A DNA stretch of 64,000 bases from Duncaniella muricolitica. Lineage in GTDB: Bacteria; Bacteroidota; Bacteroidia; Bacteroidales; Muribaculaceae. Each line of letters starts with the position of its first letter. Position 1 is the first letter of the stretch. The notes beneath the pieces were generated by a model. That model searched no databases, was not told the DNA's origin, and saw only the letters and a list, made by a program, of their open reading frames with translations. Shown here piece after piece: positions 1 through 9,114 of this stretch. The position numbers and the translations under genes are program-made. The stretch covers positions 1,364,001 through 1,428,000 of the forward strand of contig CP061009.1 of the NCBI GenBank assembly GCA_025808375.1. Direction: 5' to 3'.

Positions 1-294
1 GGGGGGTATGCCGTAGGCTCCGAGTTTGTAACGTTTCCATTTGGCGAGCGAGTGCACCACTTCGGCCTTGCGCGAGTCCATTGCGTCGATGGTGAACGAC
101 ACGGCGTGCTCCACACCGTTGAGATCGTCGTTGAGACCTGTGCCGGTGAGCAGGAAGAGCGGGGCTGTGACGCGACGCAGGTTAAGTTCCTGGGCCAGTG
201 TGGCCTGAAACGTGTCTTTGATCATCTTGATGGCTACTTCGGTGGTCTCGGGGAGGAGTTTGCGTCTATATTTTCGGGGGATGATGAGTGACAT
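1..294 (-). CDS. asnA: Aspartate--ammonia ligase, N-terminal part (cut by window edge)
   Basis: The minus strand reads a 98-residue open N-terminus from an ATG at 292-294 to the window edge. It contains the hallmark segment VVHSLAKWKR near residues 79-88 and the upstream TGTGLNDDLNGVE segment, both typical of AsnA, the class II-like synthetase that makes asparagine from aspartate, ammonia and ATP in the cytoplasm. The remaining two thirds lies outside the window, so length and active site cannot be judged. A well-formed promoter (350-381) lies 55 bases upstream, so it is probably transcribed on its own or as first gene. The plus-strand frame over the same bases is a shadow. Confidence 0.88.
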   Translation of the reverse strand, partial: MSLIIPRKYRRKLLPETTEVAIKMIKDTFQATLAQELNLRRVTAPLFLLTGTGLNDDLNGVEHAVSFTIDAMDSRKAEVVHSLAKWKRYKLGAYGIPP

Positions 295-349
295 GCTGTT
301 GGTGGATTTTTTAAATGTATTGTAAGAGTTTTTTTGTTTGATTACGTTG

Positions 350-381
350 CAAATGTACGATGCATTTTTGGATTGTGCAAA
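350..381 (-). promoter_or_regulatory. Promoter of asnA
   Basis: On the minus strand TTTG (bases 378-381) is followed after 20 bases by TACATTTG (350-357), matching the Bacteroidetes -33/-7 consensus. The transcript would have a leader of about 50 bases before the asnA start codon. Confidence 0.65.
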
Positions 382-529
382 CATTTTGTCAAAAATATTT
401 TAAAATTAATGGCAAAATGATAATATTTTCGATATAGAGGCGTCAAAATGAGCAGGAGATTATAAGTGGCGGGTATGGATTTGATAAAATAAAGTGGCGG
501 GGAGTTATGGTAGATTCGACGAAAAAGGT

Positions 530-537
530 TAAATTTG
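530..537 (+). promoter_or_regulatory. -7 box upstream of the tsaC-like gene
   Basis: TAAATTTG matches the Bacteroidetes -7 box; no clear TTTG is seen 19-21 bases upstream. Only seven bases separate it from the ATG at 545, which would give a nearly leaderless transcript. Confidence 0.45.
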
Positions 538-544
538 CAGTAAT

Positions 545-1129
545 ATGAATAGTGACTACGACTATACTTACGATTTGCACAAGGCTGTAGCTGCTTTGCG
601 CTCGGGAGGTGTGATAGCCTATCCTACCGACACGGTGTGGGGCATAGGCTGTGACGCCACGTGCAGCGAGGCTGTGAAAAAGGTCTTCGAGATAAAGCAT
701 CGTGCCGATTCCAAAGCTCTGATTACACTTGTGGCCGATGAGGATATGCTTGCCGGTCATATAGCCGACGGCGCAGGCCGGTGTGGCATTGAGTATGTCA
801 GGGCGAGCGACAGACCGGTCACGGTGGTCTATCCGGGCGGCCGTGACGTGGCTCCCGAGCTGCTTGCTGCCGACGGCAGCATCGGCATACGTATAGTCCG
901 CGACGGATTTGCCTCAGACCTCTGTCGGGCTCTCGGTGGCCCGATAGTGTCGACATCGGCCAATATCAGCGGCGAGCCGGCTCCGGCAGTGTATGGCTCG
1001 ATTGAGCCCGCGTTGCTCGACAGGCTTGATTATGTGGCCCTGACAGGCCGTGACAATGCCGCGCCGTCGCGTCCGTCGAAGGTGGTAAAGATTACGGATA
1101 CAGGAGACATCATCATACTTCGTGACTAA
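545..1129 (+). CDS. tsaC: L-threonylcarbamoyladenylate synthase (Sua5/YciO/YrdC family)
   Basis: This 194-residue protein has the YrdC fold signatures: YPTDTVWG at residues 26-33, the basic KHRADSK segment at 51-57 that contacts nucleotide, and STSANISG at 136-143. The family uses threonine, bicarbonate and ATP to make threonylcarbamoyl-AMP for the universal t6A37 modification of ANN-decoding tRNAs. The length fits the single-domain TsaC type rather than long Sua5, which has an extra C-terminal domain. The start is the first ATG, at 545, just ahead of the conserved fold. Its stop overlaps the start of the next gene by one base (TAATG), suggesting translational coupling, though the two functions are unrelated. 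Confidence 0.92.
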   Translation: MNSDYDYTYDLHKAVAALRSGGVIAYPTDTVWGIGCDATCSEAVKKVFEIKHRADSKALITLVADEDMLAGHIADGAGRCGIEYVRASDRPVTVVYPGGRDVAPELLAADGSIGIRIVRDGFASDLCRALGGPIVSTSANISGEPAPAVYGSIEPALLDRLDYVALTGRDNAAPSRPSKVVKITDTGDIIILRD

Positions 1130-2553
1130 TGCAGGAGGGCCGAATACGCATATGCCATGTCGTGACCGACTATGTCGCCACTCTTGTCGGAGTGGTGATA
1201 TTCAACGCGTTGCGCTTTGCGGTAGTGCCCGATATAGCCCTGCGCCATCACGGCCTGCTACAGTTTTTGCTGTCACATGGCGTTGTGTTGTCGATGTTGC
1301 TGTTTCCGCCGTTCATGCTGCTGGTGTATTATCTTACCGGCTACTATATAAAGGTCTATAACAAGTCGCGCATTACCGAGCTGGTCAGGACTTTTGTCGG
1401 AGTGACCATAGGGTCGATGGCATTCTTTCTCGTGGTGTTGCTCAACGATGTATTGCCGCGAAGAGTGTTCAACTACGAGATATTGCTGATGTTTGGCGGA
1501 GTGCTGTTAGTGTGTGTTTATGTGACACGTGTCAGTCTCACCACACATTTTCTGCATCTACAGCGCAGGCCGGGAGGCGCGCGCAACGCTGTTGTGGTCG
1601 GTGATGCGGACGATATAGCCCGACGTATTGACCGGTTGCGGGCCGTGGCGTCGCAGCACGGACTTGTAATCCGTGCCGTGGCCGACATCTCAGATGGCAG
1701 CCGCCGTCGTCAGGAGATTGACGGGGTGGATATGACGGCTATGGACGATGTTGAATCATTGTTTAAGACAGGCCAACTGTCATGTGTGCTGCTTGTGGCT
1801 GACACTTTGTCAGCCGACAAGGCTCTGGCGGTCATCAACCGGCTCTTTTCGCTTGGTGTGCCGCTCTATGTCTCCCCCGACCTTAAGGCTTTGATTATGG
1901 GGACGGTGCGTTATGAATCGGTATTGGCCGAGCCGCTCGTCGACATATCGCGGTGTGAGCTCTCCGACAGCGTTGTGGCCATAAAGCGTTTTACTGACAT
2001 AATTATCTCGTCGGTAGGGCTTGCGGTCTCGCTCCCTATCATGGCGGTGCTGGCGGTAGTGATAAAAAAGCAGTCGCCCGGGGCTGTGTTTTATTCCCAG
2101 GAGCGGGTAGGCTATCGAAAACGGCCGTTCAGGCTGTATAAACTCCGTTCGATGTGTGACCATGCCGAGCCCGACGGACACCCCATGCTCTCCTCGCCCG
2201 CCGACAGCCGCATCACGCCGATAGGGCGTGTGATGAGAAAATATCGTCTTGACGAGTTGCCCAACCTGTGGAATGTACTGAAAGGCGACATGTCGATAGT
2301 AGGCCCTCGTCCCGAACGCCGCTATTACATCGACCGCATCATAGAGCGTGCACCCCACTACACGCTCGTGCACCAGGTGAGACCGGGGCTCACATCGTGG
2401 GGCATGGTCAAGTATGGCTATGCGAGTGACGTTGACGGCATGGTGGAGCGGCTCAGATATGACATGCTCTATCTTCAGAACATGTCGCTGTCGCTTGACA
2501 TGAGGATTATTTACTATACGCTCTTCACCGTGCTGCGCGGCGAGGGGAAATAA
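1129..2553 (+). CDS. Membrane sugar transferase (undecaprenyl-phosphate sugar phosphotransferase type)
   Basis: A 474-residue polytopic protein. The N-terminal ~130 residues hold four hydrophobic segments; the middle carries a CoA-binding-like or Rossmann-like domain; from about residue 285 the C-terminal domain is the bacterial sugar transferase type (a membrane segment, then SQERVGYRKRPFRLYKLRSM, and DELPNLWNVLKGDMSIVGPRP near 380-400). Members of this WbaP/WcaJ-like group move a sugar-1-phosphate from a nucleotide sugar to undecaprenyl phosphate, starting capsule or exopolysaccharide repeat units at the inner membrane. The sugar cannot be read from sequence. No glycosyltransferase cluster adjoins it, so it acts with distant loci. 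It starts one base inside the preceding stop codon. Confidence 0.87.
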   Translation: MQEGRIRICHVVTDYVATLVGVVIFNALRFAVVPDIALRHHGLLQFLLSHGVVLSMLLFPPFMLLVYYLTGYYIKVYNKSRITELVRTFVGVTIGSMAFFLVVLLNDVLPRRVFNYEILLMFGGVLLVCVYVTRVSLTTHFLHLQRRPGGARNAVVVGDADDIARRIDRLRAVASQHGLVIRAVADISDGSRRRQEIDGVDMTAMDDVESLFKTGQLSCVLLVADTLSADKALAVINRLFSLGVPLYVSPDLKALIMGTVRYESVLAEPLVDISRCELSDSVVAIKRFTDIIISSVGLAVSLPIMAVLAVVIKKQSPGAVFYSQERVGYRKRPFRLYKLRSMCDHAEPDGHPMLSSPADSRITPIGRVMRKYRLDELPNLWNVLKGDMSIVGPRPERRYYIDRIIERAPHYTLVHQVRPGLTSWGMVKYGYASDVDGMVERLRYDMLYLQNMSLSLDMRIIYYTLFTVLRGEGK

Positions 2554-2572
2554 TATATTATATTGAGAGATT

Positions 2573-4387
2573 ATGCATATGGTGTTTCAACATATTGGAC
2601 GTATGGGCGATGCCTTTGAGGCTGCTTTCATGAGACTGCTGGTGTGGCGCGAGCGTCATATCAAGGAAAAAACATTTGTGATAATACTCGCCCTTGCTGT
2701 CGGCATACTCGGCGGAATGGCCGCACTGGTGCTCAAATGGCTCATTCACACCATCTCGGGCTTTCTGACGGCCGACATGTCCATCTCGGAGGGCAATTAT
2801 CTCTATCTTCTCTATCCGCTGGCGGGCATTGTCATCACGAGCCTCTATGTGAAATATGTGGTGCGCGACAACATCTCTCACGGTGTGACACGAGTGCTAT
2901 ACTCGCTGTCGCAAAACAAGTCGAGGCTCAAGAAGCACAACATGTACACCTCGGTCATCGCCTCGTCCATCACCATCGGCTTCGGCGGTTCGGTTGGAGC
3001 CGAGGGCCCTATAGTGTATACAGGCGCGGCCATAGGCAGCAACCTCGGCCGTGTGTTCAGGATGTCGCCCCGCATCCTCATGATACTTGTAGGGTGTGGA
3101 GCCGCCGCGGGTATAGCCGGCATATTCAAGGCTCCGATTGCGGGCATGCTTTTCACTCTCGAGGTGTTGATGATTGACCTTACCACGGTGTCGGTGATGC
3201 CTCTGCTCATCGCCTCGATTACGGCTGCTACGGTGGCTTATGTGTTTACGGGTTATGACGTGGAGTTTTTCTTCATACAGAGCGAGCCGTTCCAGACATG
3301 GAAGATACCCTATGTCATAATCATGGGCGTATTTCTCGGTTTTGTGTCGCTCTATTTCACCCGCACCATGAATATGATGGAGAAACTGTTTCGCCGTCTG
3401 CACACTCCGTGGAAGAAAGCGGCTGTCGGAGGCACGCTGCTCGCGCTTCTTGTGTTTTTGTTTCCGCCGCTTTATGGCGAGGGTTACGGCTCCATCACCC
3501 ATCTGCTCGGCGATGATGCCTCGACTATTGTCAACAACTCGATATTCTATGCCGACCGCACCAATGTGTGGTGGATACTGGCCTTTATCGGTGCGCTCGT
3601 GCTGATGAAATCATTTGCCACCTCGGCCACTAACGGCGGCGGCGGTGTGGGCGGAACGTTTGCCCCCTCGCTCTTTGTGGGGTGCATGTCGGGCTATTTC
3701 TTTGCTTACGCGCTCAATATAATGTTTGGTCTCGACCTGCCTACGCGCAATTTCGCCCTCATGGGCATGGCCGGAGTGATGTCGGGCGTGATGCATGCAC
3801 CGCTGATGGGCATCTTCCTCACGGCCGAGCTGACCGGCGGCTACGAACTGTTTCTGCCGCTGCTCATGGCTTCGACCATTTCATACGGTACCATCAAGAT
3901 GTTTGAGCCTTACAGCATCTACACCATGCGACTGGCGCGCGAAGGCAAACTATTGACCCACCATAAGGACCGTGCGGTGTTGACTCTGCTCAAGATGGGC
4001 AATGTCATAGAGACAGACTTTGTGTCGGTGCGCCCCGAAATGAATCTCAAGGAGATGGTCGACGCCATATCGCGCTCCTCGCGCAACCTTTTCCCTGTGA
4101 TAGATGCCGGCGGCAAACTTCTGGGCGTGGTGCTTCTTGACGAGATACGCAACATCATGTTTCGCCCCGACCTGTATAAGCGGATGTATGTCAATCAGTT
4201 CATGTCGATGCCTCCGGGTCGTGTATGCGAAGGTCAAAGCATGGAGGAGGTGATGAAAATGTTTGACGACACCTCCGCGTGGAATCTTCCCGTGGTTGAT
4301 GCCGACGGCCGTTACGTGGGGTTTGTGTCAAAATCCAAGATATTCAACTCCTATCGCCGCGTGCTTCGCCACTATTCCGAGGACTGA
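2573..4387 (+). CDS. ClC-family chloride channel/transporter with C-terminal CBS pair
   Basis: A 604-residue membrane protein with about ten hydrophobic segments. It keeps the ClC signatures: GGSVGAEGP near 138-146, with the gating glutamate, and GGTFAPSLFVG near 360-370. From about residue 474 to the end are two CBS repeats, which in this family often bind adenine nucleotides and tune gating. ClC proteins move chloride, either as channels or as chloride/proton exchangers; the subtype cannot be assigned here. It lies 19 bases after the sugar transferase and is probably cotranscribed. ATG codons at 2573, 2579 and 2603 are all possible starts. Its 3' end overlaps the convergent miaA by 16 bases. 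Confidence 0.92.
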   Translation: MHMVFQHIGRMGDAFEAAFMRLLVWRERHIKEKTFVIILALAVGILGGMAALVLKWLIHTISGFLTADMSISEGNYLYLLYPLAGIVITSLYVKYVVRDNISHGVTRVLYSLSQNKSRLKKHNMYTSVIASSITIGFGGSVGAEGPIVYTGAAIGSNLGRVFRMSPRILMILVGCGAAAGIAGIFKAPIAGMLFTLEVLMIDLTTVSVMPLLIASITAATVAYVFTGYDVEFFFIQSEPFQTWKIPYVIIMGVFLGFVSLYFTRTMNMMEKLFRRLHTPWKKAAVGGTLLALLVFLFPPLYGEGYGSITHLLGDDASTIVNNSIFYADRTNVWWILAFIGALVLMKSFATSATNGGGGVGGTFAPSLFVGCMSGYFFAYALNIMFGLDLPTRNFALMGMAGVMSGVMHAPLMGIFLTAELTGGYELFLPLLMASTISYGTIKMFEPYSIYTMRLAREGKLLTHHKDRAVLTLLKMGNVIETDFVSVRPEMNLKEMVDAISRSSRNLFPVIDAGGKLLGVVLLDEIRNIMFRPDLYKRMYVNQFMSMPPGRVCEGQSMEEVMKMFDDTSAWNLPVVDADGRYVGFVSKSKIFNSYRRVLRHYSED

Positions 4388-5298
4388 CGCGGAGACTGTT
4401 CACTCTCTCTTATCGCAGCCATTGCCTGAGGCAGAAGCGGGCTGGCGGGGTCGAGGAGTATGACCGACGGGTCTTTGGAGAGCCAGAGCAATTGCTTTTT
4501 GGCATAGACGCGTGTGTTTTTGGCTATGCGAGGGATTGCTGTTTCGCGTGGCATTGTGCCGTCCATCATGGCAAACAGTTCCTTGTATCCGACTGTGTTG
4601 AGCGAGTTGAGATGTCGCAGCGGATACACACGTGCCGCCTCCTGCTCCAGTCCGGCCTCGATCATGGCGTCGACACGATGGTTGATGCGGTCGAAAAGAG
4701 CCTCGCGGCTATGGTTTATCGCCATTTTTATCACTCTGAAAGTTCTCTTTTTCGACTCTCCGCTACGCAGTGACGAGTAGGGCACTCCCCCCTGGAGTGA
4801 AATCTCTATGGCATGCACGAGACGTCGGTGATTGTTGAGGTCGCAGTCGGTGAGATAAGCGGGGTCGAGGGTGCGGAGAGTGTTGATGAGTGCGGGGATA
4901 CCACCTTTGTTATATATATCGAGAGCCTTGTCGCGTATATCGGCCGAAATGGTCGGAAGCGGGTCGATGCCTTTGGTCACGGCGTCGATATACATCATCG
5001 AGCCGCCACACATCACGGCATAGTCGCGTGTGGCCCATATTGTGTCGAGCGTGGCGAGGGCTTCCTCCTCATACATGGCCGCGCTGTAATATTCCTCAAG
5101 CCCGAGAGTCTCTACGAAGTGATGGCGCACGCGCGCAAGTTGTTCGGGCGAGGGGACGGCTGTGCCTATCGGTATGCCGCGAAAAATTTGCCGAGAGTCG
5201 GCCGACACTATTTCAGTGTCGAGGCTCTCGGCAATATCTATTGCAAGGTCGGTCTTGCCGCTTCCGGTAGGACCGGTGACTATGACAAGTGTTTTCAT
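4372..5298 (-). CDS. miaA: tRNA dimethylallyltransferase
   Basis: A 308-residue protein with the P-loop GPTGSGKT at residues 9-16, DSRQIFRGIPIGTA from residue 35, and a central GGSMMYIDAV segment, all diagnostic of MiaA. It transfers a dimethylallyl group to the N6 of A37 in tRNAs that read UNN codons. Length is normal for the family. The ATG overlaps the stop of pepT by four bases (ATGA), so the two are cotranscribed and translationally coupled. Its tail overlaps the convergent ClC gene by 16 bases, leaving no room for a separate terminator. Confidence 0.95.
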   Translation of the reverse strand: MKTLVIVTGPTGSGKTDLAIDIAESLDTEIVSADSRQIFRGIPIGTAVPSPEQLARVRHHFVETLGLEEYYSAAMYEEEALATLDTIWATRDYAVMCGGSMMYIDAVTKGIDPLPTISADIRDKALDIYNKGGIPALINTLRTLDPAYLTDCDLNNHRRLVHAIEISLQGGVPYSSLRSGESKKRTFRVIKMAINHSREALFDRINHRVDAMIEAGLEQEAARVYPLRHLNSLNTVGYKELFAMMDGTMPRETAIPRIAKNTRVYAKKQLLWLSKDPSVILLDPASPLLPQAMAAIRESEQSPRQSSE

Positions 5299-6518
5299 GC
5301 CTTGGCGGCTGTCAGACGGGCTATGGCCACGATGACTTCGGTAGCTTTTTCCATTGATGGAATGGGCACGAACTCATAACGTCCGTGGAAGTTGAGGCCT
5401 CCGGCAAAGATGTTGGGGCAGGGGAGACCCTTGAACGAGAGCTGTGCTCCGTCGGTGCCGCCGCGGATGGGCTGCACTTTGGGGGTGACGGCCGACTCTT
5501 TCATGGCCTCGACGGCGATGTCGATGATGTGCATCACGGGCTCGATTTTCTCGCGCATGTTGTAATACTGGTCCTTCAGCTCGATTGACGCGCAGCCGGG
5601 AAACTCGTGGTTGATTTTGCGTGTGAGGTGCTCCAGCTCTTTCTTGCGACGCTCGAAGCGGTCGCGGTCGTGGTCGCGGATGATGTAGGTGAGCACGGTC
5701 TGCTCTACCGATCCTTCGATTGACACGAGGTGATAGAATCCTTCGTAGCCTTCGGTGTGCTCGGGCGTCTCCCAGCGGGGGAGCATGATGATAAACTGGT
5801 TGGCTACACGTATGGAGTTGAGCATCTTGTGCTTGGCATATCCGGGGTGGACGTTGCATCCCTTGAATGTCACCTTGGCCACGGCGGCGTTGAAATTCTC
5901 ATATTCCAGCTCGCCGATGGCTCCACCGTCCATGGTGTAGGCCCAGTCGGCACCAAACAGGTCGACGTCAAACTTGTGTGCGCCCTGGCCTATCTCCTCG
6001 TCTGGATTGAAGGCTATGCGTATGTCGCCATGCTTGATTTCGGGGTGCTGCTGAAGATACTCTATTGCCGTGATGATTTCGGCTATGCCGGCCTTGTCGT
6101 CAGCTCCGAGCAGAGTGTTTCCGTCGGTCACGATGAGATCCTGGCCCTTATAGTCGAGCAGTTCGGGAAACTGGGTGGGAGAGAGTATGATGCCGTCGGC
6201 CTGGTTGAGCGTGATGTCGTTGCCGTCATAGTCCTTGACTATGCGGGGGGTGACGTGATGGCCGCTCATGTCGGGCGATGTGTCGAGATGAGCTATGAAT
6301 CCGATGGTGGGCACCTCTGCGTCGGTGTTGCCGGGGAGGGTGGCCATGAGGTAGCCGTTTTCGTCGAGCGAGATGTCTTTAAGCCCCATCGACTTGAGTT
6401 CTTTTTCAAGATGTTGGGCAAATATCATCTGGCCCGGGGTCGAGGGTGTCATATTGGTGAGTTCGTCACTTTGTGTGTCAAACTTGACGTATTGCAGAAA
6501 TCTGTCTACTACTGTCAT
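5295..6518 (-). CDS. pepT: Peptidase T, tripeptide aminopeptidase (M20B)
   Basis: A 407-residue dinuclear zinc peptidase of family M20. Metal and catalytic residues are in place: HLDTSPD (first His and Asp), GADDKAG (bridging Asp), NPDEEIGQGAHKFD (catalytic and ligand Glu), MDGG, and the late NFHGRYEFVPI His. PepT removes the N-terminal residue from tripeptides in the cytoplasm. It is the first gene of a two-gene unit with miaA, whose start codon overlaps its stop. The usual length is about 405-410 residues, so it is complete. Confidence 0.95.
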   Translation of the reverse strand: MTVVDRFLQYVKFDTQSDELTNMTPSTPGQMIFAQHLEKELKSMGLKDISLDENGYLMATLPGNTDAEVPTIGFIAHLDTSPDMSGHHVTPRIVKDYDGNDITLNQADGIILSPTQFPELLDYKGQDLIVTDGNTLLGADDKAGIAEIITAIEYLQQHPEIKHGDIRIAFNPDEEIGQGAHKFDVDLFGADWAYTMDGGAIGELEYENFNAAVAKVTFKGCNVHPGYAKHKMLNSIRVANQFIIMLPRWETPEHTEGYEGFYHLVSIEGSVEQTVLTYIIRDHDRDRFERRKKELEHLTRKINHEFPGCASIELKDQYYNMREKIEPVMHIIDIAVEAMKESAVTPKVQPIRGGTDGAQLSFKGLPCPNIFAGGLNFHGRYEFVPIPSMEKATEVIVAIARLTAAKA

Positions 6519-6588
6519 GATATGAGATTTGCGTTGTTGTTTTAGTGTGGTGCAAAAGTAGTGAATTGTCGGGCAATATGCAACTTTT

Positions 6589-8289
6589 TTATACCTTGCC
6601 GGCTGTGGGGTGAGTGAAATAATTTTTCAGCGTGAGGGCTGAAATTTCCGGTGGCGTATGCACCGCGAGAAGAGCCGGACGGTCGGTGACGGCGAGCATG
6701 GCCTGCATCGATTCAGCAAGTGATTCGTCCGAGTCGGCTTCGAAGAAGGCTATGCCGTAGCCGTTACACAGGTCGCGCAGCGGCAGCCGGGTGCCAACGG
6801 CAAAATATCGCTCTGTCTCGGGCAGTGAGGATGTGGCCGGTATGAATCTGAATATGCCGCCACCGCCGTTGCATATGACTATCATTTTGAAGCGGGGTGT
6901 CATGAGGGTCGAAGACAGGGCCGCGAGGTCATATTGAAAGCTCATGTCGCCTGAAATCAGGAGTGTACTATCCAGATAGTACACCGATGCGCCCAGTGCT
7001 GTCGATGTGCATCCGTCAATGCCGCTGACGCCTCGGTTGCATTCGCTGCGGTGTATGCGCGGGTGGTTCAGCAGTTGGGCGTAGCGTATGGGAGTGCCGT
7101 TTGACAGGTGGAGGTTACATCTGCGCGGTAGCCGGGCAAATATGCCGGCCATTGCTTTGAGATCGCTCCATGGAGCTGCGGCCACATAGGCGTCATGGAG
7201 TCTGCGCGCGCGGTCTGCGACTTCGTGCCACAGGGCGGCATATTGCGATGCCGCTCTGTGAGGTTGCAACGCGGCGGCCATCTGACCCATGAATACCGTG
7301 GCATCCATGTCGATGCGCCGGTTCAGATGTTTGAAGCAGTCGATGGTGGTGTGGCTTATGCCTACGTGCCAGTGGTCGAGCTCGGGGATGTTTCTGAGCC
7401 AGTCTTTGATGTGGCGCGACACGATGGCTCCCCCGAGGGTTATCACTGTGTCGGGACGCATGCTTTCGCGCTCTCCGTCTGTGAGACGGCAGAGAGTCGA
7501 GTCGATGCGGTCGATGAATTTTGGCGAGTGCATGTTGGAAATGCTCTCGGTCATCACGGCTACATTGGGCAGTGAGGCAAGTCGCGTGAGGGCGCGGTTG
7601 AGCTTCTCGTCAGGTTGATGAAATCCGGCTATTATGAGCACCTTGCGGGGCGATGCCAGCGACATGGCCAGGGCGCGGGCCTCGCTCACAGGGAGCTGTG
7701 CGGCCGGCGAAATCATTGTCACCACGCGCGCCGACCCTTTGTCATATTCCGAGAATGTGTGGAGCGGCGCGTCGAGGCGCACGTTGATGTGCACCGGCCC
7801 GGGACGTCCGTTGACACATTCGAGCAACACATCGTTGATCATGCGGTCGGTCCACCACGGACCGTTGGGAAAATCTATTCTGGCCGAGATGTCACAACTG
7901 CGTTTCACATAGGGGGCGAGAGCGTCCTGCTGCCATATGGTCTGTGAGTCGTCCTGGTCAATCCATTCCTCGGGACGGTCGGCCGAAATTACAACAAGAG
8001 GGATGTGTCTGTAAAACGCCTCGGCCACAGCCGGAGCATAGTTGAGCAGTGCGGTACCGCTCGTGCACACGAGAGCCACCGGCTTGCCCGTCTGGATGCT
8101 CATGCCGAGGGCTATGAACGAGGCCGAACGTTCGTCGATGACCACATGACACTCCATCTCCTCGCGTCGGCTCAGTGCGAGTATCAGAGGTGTGTTGCGA
8201 CTGCCTGGCGACAATATGGCGCGACGCACGCCGTGGGCCGTGAGCAGGTCGGCAAGTAGATTACATGACAGGTGGGAAGTGGATTGCAT
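6589..8289 (-). CDS. menD: 2-succinyl-5-enolpyruvyl-6-hydroxy-3-cyclohexene-1-carboxylate synthase
   Basis: A thiamine-diphosphate enzyme of 566 residues with SPGSRNTPLI near the N-terminus, the CTSGTALLNYAPAV segment, and the ThDP-binding GDMSFQYDLAAL region near the C-terminus. MenD joins isochorismate and 2-oxoglutarate in menaquinone synthesis. An upstream in-frame ATG at 8307 gives six more residues, but a -7 box at 8309-8316 leaves no room for a leader before it, and the ATG at 8289 gives the usual family N-terminus length. It sits apart from menB-menC-menE, with a DUF4924 gene and an insertion sequence between. menF and menA are not in the window. Confidence 0.93.
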   Translation of the reverse strand: MQSTSHLSCNLLADLLTAHGVRRAILSPGSRNTPLILALSRREEMECHVVIDERSASFIALGMSIQTGKPVALVCTSGTALLNYAPAVAEAFYRHIPLVVISADRPEEWIDQDDSQTIWQQDALAPYVKRSCDISARIDFPNGPWWTDRMINDVLLECVNGRPGPVHINVRLDAPLHTFSEYDKGSARVVTMISPAAQLPVSEARALAMSLASPRKVLIIAGFHQPDEKLNRALTRLASLPNVAVMTESISNMHSPKFIDRIDSTLCRLTDGERESMRPDTVITLGGAIVSRHIKDWLRNIPELDHWHVGISHTTIDCFKHLNRRIDMDATVFMGQMAAALQPHRAASQYAALWHEVADRARRLHDAYVAAAPWSDLKAMAGIFARLPRRCNLHLSNGTPIRYAQLLNHPRIHRSECNRGVSGIDGCTSTALGASVYYLDSTLLISGDMSFQYDLAALSSTLMTPRFKMIVICNGGGGIFRFIPATSSLPETERYFAVGTRLPLRDLCNGYGIAFFEADSDESLAESMQAMLAVTDRPALLAVHTPPEISALTLKNYFTHPTAGKV

Positions 8290-8308
8290 ACAGGTGAATA
8301 TTTTCATG

Positions 8309-8346
8309 CAAAATTAACACTTTCCCGCTCAATTTCGTTAATTTTG
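8309..8346. promoter_or_regulatory. Divergent -7 boxes of menD and the DUF4924 gene
   Basis: On the minus strand TAATTTTG lies at 8309-8316, pointing to menD. On the plus strand TAATTTTG lies at 8339-8346, pointing to the DUF4924 gene 21 bases on. The two boxes are 22 bases apart, so RNA polymerase could serve only one side at a time. No clear TTTG partner is seen for either. Confidence 0.45.
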
Positions 8347-8367
8347 TAGCATCAAATAGTTTCCGAC

Positions 8368-8919
8368 ATGATTATTGCTTCACAGAAACACAAAGAGAAT
8401 ATCGCCGAATATCTGCTGTATATGTGGCAGATAGAGGATATAATACGTGCCAACAATCTTGATATAGACCGCATAACGGCCAGTGTCATTGACCGCTTTC
8501 AGCTCACCGATGCCCAACGCAAGGAGATGGTGGAGTGGTATGAGTCGCTTATCGACATGATGCGTCGCGAGGGTGTCGAAAAGACCGGCCACCTTCAGCT
8601 CAATAAAAATGTTATCATCCAGCTCACCGACCTGCATCTGGCACTGCTCAAAGACCCGCGTTTCCCGGAATATACCGCTGAGTTTTACAAGACTTTGCCT
8701 TATATCGTCGAACTTCGCGCCAAGGCCGGTGACACTCCTGTCGGTGAAATCGAGACTTGTTTCAATGCTCTTTACGGTATGCTTATGTTGCGTCTGCAGG
8801 GTAAGGAGATTACGCCCGACACCCTCGACGCCGTGGCCCAGATTTCAAAATTTCTTGCCCTTCTGGCCAAGGACTACAACCTCGACCGCGAAGACAAGCT
8901 CTTCAAGGATGAGGAGTGA
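8368..8919 (+). CDS. DUF4924 family protein
   Basis: A 183-residue, probably cytoplasmic protein without signal peptide or membrane segment, largely alpha-helical by composition. The opening MIIASQKHKENIAEYLLYMWQIED and the KNVIIQLTDLHLALLKDP segment match what I recall of DUF4924, a family of unknown function found in Bacteroidetes. It is transcribed divergently from menD and followed by the GTTTARA repeat tract and the IS982-like element. No catalytic motif is apparent and I do not assign a function. Confidence 0.8.
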   Translation: MIIASQKHKENIAEYLLYMWQIEDIIRANNLDIDRITASVIDRFQLTDAQRKEMVEWYESLIDMMRREGVEKTGHLQLNKNVIIQLTDLHLALLKDPRFPEYTAEFYKTLPYIVELRAKAGDTPVGEIETCFNALYGMLMLRLQGKEITPDTLDAVAQISKFLALLAKDYNLDREDKLFKDEE

Positions 8920-8920
8920 T

Positions 8921-8964
8921 TTTTAAGTATAGAGGGTTTAAGTTTAGAGTTTAAAGTTTAAAGT
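8921..8964. repeat. GTTTARA-type 7-bp repeat tract, left of the insertion
   Basis: Directly after the DUF4924 stop codon the sequence is built of GTTTAGA/GTTTAAA heptamers, preceded by TTTAAGTATAGAGG. The same kind of tract continues on the right of the insertion (10041-10137), and the two outer parts (TAAGTATAGAG at left, CTCTATACTTA at right) are inverted copies, so before the insertion the DUF4924/yjbQ gap was an imperfect palindrome. Confidence 0.7.
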
Positions 8965-9007
8965 AACGTGAGTTCGATATAAGAGTTCAGTTATCCAATA
9001 ATAAAAC

Positions 9008-9042
9008 AATCAGCCATTTAGCATAAAACTAAATGACTGATT
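9008..9042 (+). terminator. Hairpin inside the IS left end, likely terminator
   Basis: AATCAGCCATTTAG (9008-9021) pairs with CTAAATGACTGATT (9029-9042) with one mismatch and a 7-base loop, followed by TTC and a short T run. Such a structure between the IS end and the transposase would block transcription entering from outside. Confidence 0.6.
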
Positions 9043-9114
9043 TTCTTGGTATTCTCGCGAAAAATTCGTAAATTTATAGTGTCCAATTATAACATTTACA
9101 AATATTTTACCGCT

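Noticed and set aside
52..291. 79-codon plus-strand frame at the left edge
   Set aside because: The minus strand encodes the AsnA N-terminus with its promoter.
5730..6545. 271-codon plus-strand frame
   Set aside because: Antisense to pepT, whose metal ligands are all present.
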